From Ascoidea asiatica (Eukaryota > Ascomycota > Saccharomycetes > Ascoideales > Ascoideaceae), in the NCBI GenBank assembly GCA_001600695.1, contig BCKQ01000008.1, forward strand, positions 248,001-312,000: a DNA stretch of 64,000 nucleotides, written 5' to 3'. Numbering within the stretch: position 1 is the first letter of the stretch; every line of letters begins with the position of its first letter. A program made the translations under genes and the position numbers. This document shows positions 20,301 to 30,587 of the stretch, piece after piece. The notes beneath the pieces are model-generated. The model was not told the DNA's origin, made no database searches, and was given only the letters and a program-made list of their open reading frames with translations.

Positions 20301-22367
20301 GGAAAAATTAAGGAATTACTGGATAAAATCAAAGAATTACAGGATAAAGTTAATAGTTGGGAAACTAGATATAAAGAATTACACTTACAATCAAGTGGTG
20401 TAATTTCTGAAAAAATAAATAAAATAACCGAGTTAACTACTAATCTCGAAAAGCAGAACAGTGAGATTTCTTCTTTGACGAAGGAATTGAAATCTTCTCC
20501 ATCCAAAATAAACTCAGTCAAAAGTAGTGAAGAAAATCCTGAAATTGGTTCAATAGTTAATTCATTGACTAAAAAAATAGGTAGCAATTTTTTTAATTCC
20601 CTAAATAATGAAAATGTCAAAGATGAATTACAAATGTTAAATAAAGATATCCAAGCCATCAAAATGTACTTTGAAAAAAAGTCAACTATCGTGGATAATA
20701 ATTATTCGGAAGAAAAAATAAATGAGTTGAAAAATAAATGGAAAGAGGAATATGAACCTGTAGTTTTAAGAAGGATTGAAGAAAACGTGAAAGAAGCAAG
20801 AACAGCTTATGAAAAGAAAATACGTGCTCCTGCAATGGAAAAATTAGAAAGAATTTCAGAAAAAAGAATTGAAAGGTATAAAGTGGAAGAAGAGCCTAAA
20901 ATTAGAGAAAAAATCAGAAAAGAACTTCAAGAAAATTTTAATAAATTGGAAAAAGAACTAAAAGATAAAATAAATAAACAATCTTTTGAATTTGATATCA
21001 AAATGAAACAACAAACAATTATTCAAAATCAACAAGCTAAAATTAAAACAGATGAAATTACTAAAGAAAAAGACAATGAGATCAAGCAATCTTACGAAAA
21101 CGGAAAAATTGCTGCTAAGAAAGAATTTGCAATGAGAACCAGACTTTTACAATCACAAGTGCAAAGATTAAAAGGACAGCTAAGTGAAGCTGAAAAAAAC
21201 AATAACTCTAAATTAGAGACTAAAGTTGAACTACCCCTTAGACCTAAACTTAATAATATTGATACTCAAACTCAAACATTGAATAGGTATACTGAAAAGT
21301 CGGTTGAAACTAAGATTACAGAGTCTAAACTAAACCAGAAAAAATCAGAAACTAAAGACAAGGATGAAGATACAATCATGAAAGATTCAAAAATCCCTGA
21401 AGATATCAATATATCTAGTGTTAATCCAGAAACAAATAATCAAACAGAAAAAGTGATCTTTGAAACTAAAAATACGGCTGAAAAAGTAGAACCAGAAGTT
21501 GTCATTTCCAAAATAAAATCTCAAGATGAAATAGAAGAAAAGAATCCTATAGTCAAATCAAAGGAAAATGATAAAGAGGTATTGAAAGAAAATGGTGAAG
21601 AAATGAAGTCTCAATTAGAACAGAATAATGTTAAGAAATTAAACCCTGATTTGGGTTCCAATACGATACTTGAGCTTAACGCTGAAGTTATGCCTGATAA
21701 TAAATCAAAAATTATGGTTAATAATGGTAATATTAATAAGGATTCTGGAATCAAAGTACTGACTCAAGAGAGTGATCAGATTGCTTGTCCAATTTCTAAA
21801 CCAATTGTTGTTCATAAAAGTAGAATTTTTAGTGAATTAACCCCGGAATCTTCTACAAAGTCAGGGCCTAAAAATGAAGAATCTTCAATTGAGAAACTTG
21901 ATTATCATCTTAAAGATTCAGTTCTAGTTAAAACTAATGATGTACCTAGCAACAATAATAAGCTAAAAGAACAATTGAATAATGAAAATGCAAATGTAAA
22001 TGAAAAGGAAATTAATACACAGACGAATTCTGAAATCGAAACTGGTGAAATTAGAGCTAAAGCTGAGAATAAATCTAAAATTAATGCAAACTCAAAGATC
22101 AAAGAGAATAATTTCAGACTGTTTTTAAAGAGGAAAATAAGCAGGCCCTCGTTGTTAAAGCCAGAAATTGATGGATATATGCATTTATCAAATGGTAATT
22201 CAAATCAAACTTATAAAAAATCAATTATAAAAATATCTAAACCTGAATTAAATATATTACCAAATAAGATTTTCAATGACAACAATAAAAGAAATAATGA
22301 AAATGTTGAAGATATGGAAAATATTGAAAAGGATGTTAAGCATATTGATAAAAAGATTAGAAATTGA
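17325..22367 (+). CDS. MLP1: Mlp1/Mlp2-type TPR protein of the nuclear pore basket
   Basis: 1680 residues and nearly all coiled coil, as in Mlp1/Mlp2/TPR, which form the nuclear basket filaments and act in mRNA surveillance and Ulp1 and telomere anchoring. The diagnostic part is near residues 1135-1290: WKEEYEPVVLRRIEEN, a KKIRAPAMEKLERISEKRIE block, and the GKIAAKKEFAMRTRLLQSQV segment, which agrees with the conserved TPR/MLP region. The last 350 residues are disordered with acidic and Lys-rich stretches, again as in Mlp proteins. Mlp1 of S. cerevisiae is 1875 and Mlp2 1679 residues, so MLP1 versus MLP2 is not decidable. The first 1.2 kb is extremely AT-rich and the rest mixed. It is the only gene between the arms of the inverted repeat. 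Confidence 0.87.
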   Translation: MNNDINFHIKGFEKMNNNTDNHSTQSSFHNSIQTKDMTSNNNINNNIHNNDKNNNEDDFNLQFFDYDLKTLSNYLNIKTKDDLNILKNLPKSFEKLLQLNYLKYNNLNNNFLNLDKNFKNLSFKNSNLNSKLINYEKNIIKNLNNDLINLRLNLNSKSQELNLLNSKFSNLNDLHINKIDEFNNYKILKDQQFNQLNKNFKNLNNNYNILKSENDSINSNNLNLENKIISLNLNIKNLKNKLSINNSNHLNEIEINKNLIQSLKNSITLKNENILNLEKKLNSSNIEFNKKLENLNNSIKKKDYKIKNLLKVNQNPNDPNNKLLLIKLKALNEKYLNEKNSKESLKSQIDNFITTLESKLPVVQETNNQNKLLKDQIIEKNSIISDLKSQLNSKSTQFTSNSSKLNQLNLEINSLLKQKLDLSKQIQYLLIQLSIKNNENIDPLNESEVKYLNNILEKNNVSDYHLEKINYMIKNQQFDLLNDLKNIQNSDQDQNQDDENDYDKVISEHLITFKSVPELQLLNSQLIKVVRQLSIKLEISEKNLNELQEYQEGAISEAKYAINSLQTENEDLKSKLESYSKSVKNENILDTNDHKLITDGAYQSELMLLKEENEELNLEINDIKSANDSYIQVLKEKINTLNSDKNKLLSKLETLHNSKSFETNKIHSLQEKTTQLSSMINEKDSKISELFDQLFKSNETIENRNKEVVSLKSEKLSTSQEIFELNSSINNFKSFIVKLNTIVSNPNLDHNNFVPKIQHLINKESFDLEGVEYTDIDMSFFEKQSNNNLNNTEQQKEVDESSFINPIHQDLNEEESKKDSMILYLQTEKEKLENELENSHISMRSLQEELNSRETHLEEIQSELISIKSTNKVSEKSKLESDSFSLKVKMLEKKLKSLDFSHKSQIKSINELNDKIKSLKTLNTSLTKENQQLQTKIGKMSQEITLSRKEIENLQNKLTKSLEINSNNETSKTQNNNKNIAHPLPSGPSHSKGKIKELLDKIKELQDKVNSWETRYKELHLQSSGVISEKINKITELTTNLEKQNSEISSLTKELKSSPSKINSVKSSEENPEIGSIVNSLTKKIGSNFFNSLNNENVKDELQMLNKDIQAIKMYFEKKSTIVDNNYSEEKINELKNKWKEEYEPVVLRRIEENVKEARTAYEKKIRAPAMEKLERISEKRIERYKVEEEPKIREKIRKELQENFNKLEKELKDKINKQSFEFDIKMKQQTIIQNQQAKIKTDEITKEKDNEIKQSYENGKIAAKKEFAMRTRLLQSQVQRLKGQLSEAEKNNNSKLETKVELPLRPKLNNIDTQTQTLNRYTEKSVETKITESKLNQKKSETKDKDEDTIMKDSKIPEDINISSVNPETNNQTEKVIFETKNTAEKVEPEVVISKIKSQDEIEEKNPIVKSKENDKEVLKENGEEMKSQLEQNNVKKLNPDLGSNTILELNAEVMPDNKSKIMVNNGNINKDSGIKVLTQESDQIACPISKPIVVHKSRIFSELTPESSTKSGPKNEESSIEKLDYHLKDSVLVKTNDVPSNNNKLKEQLNNENANVNEKEINTQTNSEIETGEIRAKAENKSKINANSKIKENNFRLFLKRKISRPSLLKPEIDGYMHLSNGNSNQTYKKSIIKISKPELNILPNKIFNDNNKRNNENVEDMENIEKDVKHIDKKIRN

Positions 22368-22665
22368 TTTTGAATATATATTTTATTTAAATAATGATGT
22401 TTTAATTTTCAAATTTTGTATTTTGTATTTATAATGTTTTTGTAATAAATAATTAAATTTATTAGGGGTTTACGATTTTTGTTTCTCTTTCTCTTTTTTT
22501 TTTGTTTTTTTAGTAGTTTTCCTCTTAATCATAAACTAAACTGTACAATAGTTTAAACCAGAATTATTTCACTTTGTATTCGTATTTGACTTTTTAAGGT
22601 TATAGAAACAATTTAAAATAATAATAAAATTCATTCAATGCATTATTTTACTCTAACTGATGATT

Positions 22666-23765
22666 TCGGAAGAAGAAGCTGAAGAAGAGCTTGAAGAAGA
22701 TTGATCTCAAAACAATAAAAAGACAGAGAAAGTTAAGATGCAGTTCAATGAAAACAAGTGATAACATGGTTTCTGGTTTCTGGTAACGTAATTTATTATA
22801 CTGTATATTTATTTAATAGTTACTTACATTCAGAGATTGCAAGCTGACCAAGTTTCAATACTGTTCATATTAAACTGTCAGTTTGACATTTATAAATCAA
22901 CAATCATATATTGAAATACAAGCTATGCTTAACTTCTTCTTATTTTATTTTTTTTAATTGGGATACAATATCAAAATAAAGAAATTTTATTTACTATTTA
23001 CTTAAAAAGAATACATTTTATTAATGAAATATTTATTATTGTCAAGAGAATGATTATCAATTAGTTTTTGAATTGAGTTTCTATTCATTTAAATAGCCAT
23101 TTTAAGTAGAATCATTTGTAGAAAAACTAATGAAATTCTGATTTTCTAAATTCATCAAAAAAATGTCTTTAAGGCTAGAAATATCATATTTATGTTTTAC
23201 CTTTATTGGAATGCCATTGATCAATATTATATTTATAATATTTGGCTCTTTTTTGATAATTTTTTTTCAAAAATGTACTTATTTCATGGTTTGAAATATA
23301 TCAGTGGCTAGTCACTACACTGAATTTATTTTTCCCGAATAATAATGCCACAGAAGTACTTAAAATAGCTTTTCATAAGTAGATACTATCATAGAATAAA
23401 TTGAAAGTGAACTCATTAAGCATAATATTAATAAAATTGGTTCAAATTGATATAGATTTAAAAGAAAAAATTCATAATTGAATAAAACTAATGATTTTAA
23501 AAACTATGATACTTTTTTTTTGAAATTTGAAATATCCTCAGTTGAAACTGGGTATTTATCATAATATAACTCCCGATAAATGAAGACTCTGATAAATTTT
23601 AGTAAAGAAAAAACAAAACCATAATGAAACATAAGAAATTTCTTATATTAACAAATGTTAGTTAAAATATTATTTGAAATAGTTGTGGAAAAAAGAGAAT
23701 TTATCTATTTTATATAACTTAATTATGATTGTTCGTTCAATACATAGCAATTTTAAGACCCTTAA
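22666..23765 (-). repeat. Right arm of large inverted repeat flanking MLP1
   Basis: Reverse complement of 15482-16962. The inner part (22666-23045) is almost identical to the left arm, differing mainly by one fewer CCAGAAA unit at about 22769-22783. Past that it is diverged and shortened by internal deletions. Confidence 0.9.
23090..23665 (-). pseudogene. Decayed copy of the 15666-16553 membrane-protein gene
   Basis: On the minus strand, segments match the intact gene in order: the TACCCAGTTTCAA...GATATTTCAAAT stretch (near 23530-23560), the CTATATCAATTTGAACCAATT block (23430-23460), TTAATATTATGCTTAATGAGTTC (23405-23432), an ATTGATCAATGG.ATTCCAATAAA piece (23195-23225) and the AAATGATTCTACT tail (23105-23120). 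The start ATG is lost, stops and frameshifts interrupt every frame, and the Lys-rich stretch and the region after residue 200 are deleted. It cannot make the full protein. Confidence 0.85.
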
Positions 23766-24084
23766 TATTGTGGATAGTTAAAATATTGCCATTGTTCTAT
23801 TACTTCGGAACCTAAAGTAAATAAAAATAAGAGAACAAGTTCATGATATATTTATTAAATTATCATGGATTATATATTGATTATCAATTATTATTGATTT
23901 TAACAAATGATTAATATTTATAATTTAATATTTATAATTTAATATTTATAATTTAATATTTATAATTTAATTATATTATGACAAATAGTCGCTTACAGCT
24001 TTTACTAAGGGGATCCGTGAAACTGGATTCATATACACTTATTGATATATTTGTTAATTAAAATCATTTGTATGCATAATAGCA

Positions 24085-24338
24085 AGTTTGTGATAATCCT
24101 GCGGCTGCTGCCAGAAATAACTCTGAAACTATTGACAAAGTTCTCTGCAGAGGTAGAAGACCATCACTCTTAGTGTCAATGGTTTCGATTATGAAAGCAC
24201 TTGAAATTAACTATTTTAAAAGGTAACAGAGTTTCTGCAGACAAAATATTAGGTACACGTATTGCAATCATAACACCATCCGAAATTCAAATTGTTGGAT
24301 TCCATAATCAAGATGGTGACGATAATGAAGAATTGTGA
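24085..24338 (+). pseudogene. Coding-like remnant, family not recognised
   Basis: Frame A (to a TAA near 24222) reads CDNPAAAARNNSETIDKVLC and on to LLVSMVSIMKALEIN. A second frame opening near 24208 reads VSADKILGTRIAIITPSEIQ and on to GFHNQDGDDNEEL, then TGA at 24336-24338. Both have the mixed, non-repetitive amino-acid use of real protein, unlike chance ORFs here, and they abut as if one gene had suffered a frameshift. No intact start is visible. I could not assign a family. Confidence 0.4.
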
Positions 24339-26664
24339 TTCAACTATGCTCCTTATTTTTCTATTTTATTAGTTTATATGTTCTTTTTTTCTTTGTATTT
24401 TTATCAATAATTTTTTTGTTCATTTTTCTAAAAAGTATAATATGAATTTTTTGCAAAGAACATAAAAAAGAGCCAACTAGTCACTTATATAAAATCACAG
24501 ATGAGTTGAAAGAAAAGCCGTTGTTATCTTTGACATCTCTGACATCCTCTTTATCTTTAATATATTTAAAATATGAATACTATAAAGTAATTTATAAAAC
24601 TTTTAAAAATATTGTGGAATCCTGTATAAAATTTGTGTTTTTAAAGAATCTCAGCAGTAAAAAGTACCGTGTTTATGGTCTCTGTAACGGCAAATATTCG
24701 AGTTTGTGTTATATTTACTTTTTAAAGGCAAAAATCTTTTTAAAGAAACTTGGTAAAAGAAGTTTTCGAAGAATAAATGAAGTAGAAGAGGTGTTGAAAA
24801 GTGTTTATTATCTTAAAAAAAGTAAAATGGAATAAATGTACTAACTGACTTCCTCTATTTCATGTATACAAAAGCGCAATCTTTCAATCCTCAGAGAAAA
24901 AATATACTTTTTTATGTATTACTTTTTGAAAAAAAAGAGGGTATTTCAGCCAAAGCTTTTATGATTTGGTATTTCAACTTTAACTGTATTCAATTATTCT
25001 ATTATCGGTTGAGCCAATAGAGGAGTTACTTAATTACATTTTGCTATTTTTGAATGTCTTTCATATTTATATCTATTATGAGTTTCATATAAAATAATTT
25101 TAGAAGAAAATTAACACCTTCCTCAGAAAATTTTTTTCTTGACTTTTTAATGAGGTTCCCGAATATGATTGCTAGAAAAATTGTAAATTTTCATCATATT
25201 TTATTTACTTGGAGGACCAATAGGTAAAAATTTTCTATATCTCTCTTAATTTGAATATTTTCATAAGAATAATTATAGTTTATATTAGATGAGTTTTTTT
25301 GTTTTTGAGAATTATCTATACTCATATTGATATTCTTTTGAGGTAGAATAAAAATTCTTGAAAGTTCAAGCAAACATTATTAATATCTGGATTAATAATC
25401 TCGGGTCTATTATCAAATGAAACTTATCAATTATAACCTATTTAAAGTATTCGCTGGTAAATGATAATTTTCCTTATAAATTCTTGATATTAATATGTTT
25501 TTATCTTTTAATTTCGATTTGTAAAAGATTGGTACGGTACTACTGGTAGCAACGTAATTGTTTATAATTCGAATTTGGATTAGCCTATAATTAATTAAAA
25601 TAAAATACTCTTTACTACAGAAAACCCACTTGTAAATTTCCATTATTTGTTTTTTAAAAAATACCTTTACTAACAGGATTCAAAAAAAAAACCACTTAAG
25701 AGCACCACTAATGATAATAGAGACTGTATGCATAACCCTACTCCCCCAGTTTAATACGTAAAATTTAATATTTAATATTTAATATTTATGAATGTTTAGG
25801 CAGCCCTAATTCAATTTTGATGTAGTATTACGCTTCAAAATTCCAGGATATAACGTTACATTCGTAAATATTGAATCTGGTTACAAAAAGTAATTTTTAT
25901 ATTGAAGTATTTAATTTCATAAAATCAGATTTTTTTATTTAATAACAAATTTTTTGATAATCGAAACTATCAATCAAACAAAGTCCATATTAGATCCTTA
26001 TTTTTTTTTATTAAAATAATCGAGTCATATTTTCTTTTTTGATTTATTGATGGGGATTTTATGTTACATATTTTCTAACATTTTTGAAAACTTAGCTTTC
26101 TAATTAGTTTTATAGACTTTTTTCAATGAAACTAGTATCGATGGATTAAAATTGCAATCCTGGCAATAATATATTAATACTTTTTTCAACCAAATGTGAA
26201 AGCTCATAGATGGTCACTTTAATGAAAAAATTTGAAATTGAAAAGAGTCTAAGTAATTATACATTTATTAAAAATTGTTTGTTTACAGAAAAGATACATA
26301 AATGGAAAGTAATAGAGATACTTAGCTTTCCTTTATTTGAAGTAATATTTTTAACCTATTTATTTTTTCTTTTATTCGTATGACCAAAAACTCTTGTATA
26401 TCTACGCGTTGATGATAAGTAAAAAAAATGAACAATAATATGTTGTTTTTGTTATGCTATCCTAGAAACGCGTAAGTTTCTATAATAAAATTCGGGCAAT
26501 TGTTACTTATTTAAACACGTAAAGTTTAATAATTGAATTTCATTGTAATTATAATTGTAATTGTAATTGTATACAACGCGAAAAGTATATTATTTTTTTT
26601 TTTTTTTTTCTCAAGTATTTCAAGTATCTCTTCTAGAGATTGGGTCCCACTGTTACGGGTATCA

Positions 26665-26700
26665 CTGTATCACTGTATCACTGTATCGCTGTCTCCCTGC
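26665..26700. repeat. CACTGTAT short tandem repeat
   Basis: TATCACTG/TATCGCTG units repeated about four times within a GC-richer intergenic patch. Confidence 0.6.
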
Positions 26701-29321
26701 TGTCGCTGTTGCTTGTGGTGAGCAGCCGGTAAGACATCCGTCTGGATCCTCCTCACACCTACAGCAGGAGAAATAACTGTGAGTTAAGTTACTAGTGACT
26801 ATTCGAGTAATGCTTATTGTCTGATTTGAACCAATATATTTCAATCTTGAACTCAAAAAGTAGAAGTAGCTGTGGTTTTCTTGAAGTGAAACTAGAATTG
26901 AAATAAAATGAAATGAAAGGTGAAATGAATAACATGTAATTAATTGAATAGTTGTTTTTTTGCTTGCAATTAAACCATTTAACTTGTTGATTATAGTAAA
27001 AATCTGGTTAATAGTTTAAATTCAATTTAAAATAATTTTATGTCTAAAGTTTTTAGGTATAACCAATTGAAAGATTTTAATATAGAGAATTATGAAAAAC
27101 AAAAAAAAAAAAAAAATAAGATCTTGAGAATTAATTCTAATTATTTAACTTCGGACTATATACTTGTTTTCTTTTCCCTAGAATCATAAATATTGTTAAC
27201 ACTATTAACAGATTATGTTTAATTTGAAACTAGATTGACTTTATTTATGTTATCTCAAATTCATTACCAAACAAAATGAATTATGTAGTTAGTGGTCTTA
27301 ATTTAAATTTTTTCGAAAAATATTGGATAAATATAATATATTCATTACAGCATATGATACATATTACATCTATTATATACTTGTATTATTGATTACTGAA
27401 AGAACTGTCAATAATATTTCTCGTTAATGATTAAAATATTCAATATATCAATATTAACTATAATTTAATAGCTAATATTCGTGAATAAAGAATATAATTA
27501 AAGTACTCATAGTAATGGTTACAGTTGTTCAGAGCTCTTAAAACAATGATACTGTAGGTATTGTATGCAAATTGAAACTTGATATAACTTAACGCAATTA
27601 CCTATCCACTGAGGAATCATTCTCACAACACCCTTAAATTTTGCGCGAAATTTGTATGGTAAACGTTAAAAATCATACCCTTTACAGCATATAATCAGAC
27701 ATTTTGTATTAACAAATAAAACTTCTAGTTTTATTAGTATAAGATTGTAACAATATATATTAAGAATGAAACTCAAGATACTTACCTATATTGAGAACAG
27801 CAAAAGTCTAACACTAGTTTCTCATTTGAAAAATTCCCTAAAAAAATATAAAAAAAAATATAATAGCTATCAGTCTCATAAATAACTGATCACGGATATA
27901 TTATTTACTTAATAATATGAAATAAAATAACCAGAATCATTATTAATTTTTTTCTCTAGACTAAAATCCGGTAAATTCAAAAATTAGAATTTACCATGAA
28001 AAATCTCAAATTCAATATAATGTACACTTCAGTACCTAGCTTTATATCAGGATTAGTACAAAGTATTATCGATGTATAGTTCTGTATATACAGGTATTTT
28101 TTTTGATTTATGCCTTATACAAAATTACTTAATTTCACTTAGGAACACACTTACAATGTTATAATATAAATAAAAATACTTTAGAACTGATGCCCCTCTG
28201 CTAATAGGACAAGCATAAACAATTAATAATAAAACAATTGAATGAAGTAATATTGGGGGAAAAGTTAGAATGTGGTTTTTTTCAAAGAGGAGAGAATGAC
28301 TGTACATAAGTTGAACATACAGAATAATATGCATGTAAACTTGAGATATTGTTTATATTGCTCCCGGGTAACATGGATATTTAAAACCATGCCGTAAAGT
28401 GCTGTGTGGGTGGAAGTTGTTATTCACCAATTAAAGGCTCCGAATGAGGTGAAGTCCAAATTCTGAATTTCTATTTGCTTCTGGTTACATTAATTATCAA
28501 AACAATTATTTTTGGAAATATTTTATGTAAAATCCAAATCAAGAAAGTGAATTAAATGACTAACTCTAAAATCTAGACATTCAATCAATACGAGTAAATT
28601 TCATTTACAAGCCAAAAAAAAACAAAGTCGTCGTATCGAATAGAACTTAACTTACCCAATATTACAAAATATCTCATTATCATTTTCAATATCTTGATCT
28701 GTACAGCCAATTCAGAAGCCTCCCGCAACTTCTTGGGCAGTAAGCAGTGAGTTACACTCAAAAAAAGCTGCCCATAGCACCGCACTGTATGTTTTGCTGA
28801 AAATAACGTAAACTAGTTTGTGGCAAAAATAGTTCAATGAAAAGACATACTGAAGCACACTGCAAGCACTGCAAAAGTTCAACAAAAATATGTTACTCAT
28901 ACAAATGTATAACTTTGCAATAAATATATTAGTAAAGGTACAAGACTTTAAGAAAATATCTCACTTTTTTAGAAAAAATATAAATATTCATTGATATTTC
29001 CCTTTCAAAAAGCAGTTATATTTTTGTCTATGTTTTGATTAAAACTAATTCTTATCAATTTATATTTATGGAATCTCCATTTTAAATTATTATAAATAAA
29101 AATTCAATTCTAAAGTATTTTCAATTCAATAGCTTTTGATTAATATTATATTCAAATCTATTTTATTTTATTTATTTATATATACTTACTTGTTACTTAT
29201 TAATACCTTTTCTTGCTAAGATTTCACTTCAACATACTAAAAACAAAAAAAAAATTTATATTTTACTTCCACATACTTCATTTAGACATAATTTCACACA
29301 ATTATTAGTACTTTATTAAAA

Positions 29322-30408
29322 ATGTCTTCAAATCAAAATTCTTATAATATTTATGATACTCAAAATCAACAAAATCCAGCTAATGCTTCAACAACAAATT
29401 TATCTGGTAATGATCAAAGACAAAATCAACAATCACAATCACAATCACAATCAACAATTCAACAAAATCCTCAAGCTCAACAACAATTTTATAATTATAG
29501 TACAAGTAGATCTCCAAATACTTATCCAACAAATACAAATTATTATGCATCTACTACTTCAACAACTACAAATCCAACAACGACTGATTATTCAAATTTA
29601 CAAAATCCAGCCTCAAATCCATATATGACTTTTCCTCAATATTCAGCTAATCCATCTGATGCTTTAAATCAACAGACGAATCAAACTCAACCAGCTTCAA
29701 TTAAAGCTGAAAAAGATTTAGATCCAAATAAAAAAAGTGTAGTTTCAACTACAAATAATGTAGTTACAACAGCAGCTACTGGTTTTACAAATTATGGTAA
29801 TCAATTAATGGCTCCGAATTGGCAAATGCCATTTAGAGGTCCACCTGCTACTTTTATTCCTCAAAAACCAAGATTAACAACAACTTATTGGGAAGATGAA
29901 AATACAGTTTGTTATCAAGTTGAATGTCGTAATATAACTGTATCAAGAAGAGGTGATACAAATTTTATTAATGGTACTAAATTATTAAATGTAACTGGAA
30001 TGACAAGAGGTAGAAGAGATGGTATATTAAAAACTGAAAAAACTAGATTTGTTGTTAAAATTGGTGCAATGAATTTGAAAGGTGTTTGGATTCCATTTGA
30101 AAGAGCTTTTGAATTAGCAAGAAATGAAGGTATTGCAGATCTACTATTTCCTTTATTTGTTAATGATATTAAAGGTTTTTATGCAAAATCAAATGCTCAC
30201 GTTGGTCAACAACCCCCTCAATTTTGGCAACCAATGCCAATGGATCCTTATAATCCTCAAGCAACTCAAGAGGCAACTTTAGATTCAAATGGTAATCAAA
30301 TTCAATTTTATCCAAATTATCCTTATACAAATTATTATCCAAATACAAATTTACAAAATCAATATATGTATTATAATTATCAACAACCTCTTCAACAACC
30401 ACAGGCTC

Positions 30409-30440
<32 letters not shown>

Positions 30441-30587
30441 CCACAACCTCAACAAGCTCAACAAGCTCAACAAGTTCAGCAAACTCAACAAATCCAGCAA
30501 GCCCAACAACAACAACAACAACCAATACCTGCTCAATCTTTACCTGTTCAAGGAGAAAAGAAAAAACGCACCAGAAAACAGCATTAA
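29322..30587 (+). CDS. EFG1: APSES transcription factor, Efg1/Phd1/Sok2/StuA type
   Basis: 421 residues. The APSES DNA-binding domain lies at about residues 183-286: [20 protein letters not shown], then [40 protein letters not shown], and [20 protein letters not shown]. The [12 protein letters not shown] and [10 protein letters not shown] blocks are signatures of the StuA/Efg1 family, which controls filamentation, cell type and metabolism downstream of cAMP/PKA. The flanks are Gln/Asn/Pro-rich, with a long Gln run near residues 360-405, and the C-terminus ends in a basic KKKRTRKQH stretch that could be a nuclear signal. Whether it is closer to EFG1 or PHD1/SOK2 is open; the symbol marks the family. 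A 5.5-kb region without a supported gene precedes it. Confidence 0.9.

Larger units (their letters stand above)
23766..29321. other. Long region without a supported gene, upstream of the APSES regulator
   Basis: About 5.5 kb. The left end has a tandem TTTATAATTTAATA repeat (about 23917-23975). A coding-like remnant lies at 24085-24338. An open stretch at 24506-24835 begins with TTG and has no ATG until its last residue, so I do not call it. A GC-richer patch with CACTGTAT repeats lies at about 26620-26790. The rest shows no ORF with gene-like content. Long 5' regions are known for EFG1-type regulators in Candida, so much of this may be regulatory. Confidence 0.6.

Noticed and set aside
24506-24835. 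109-codon open frame on the plus strand
   Set aside because: It begins with TTG and has no ATG before its penultimate residue. No family features and no upstream exon visible.
30169-30536. Minus-strand ORFs opposite the APSES gene
   Set aside because: They are antisense shadows of the Gln-repeat (CAA) tract, giving poly-Val or poly-Leu.
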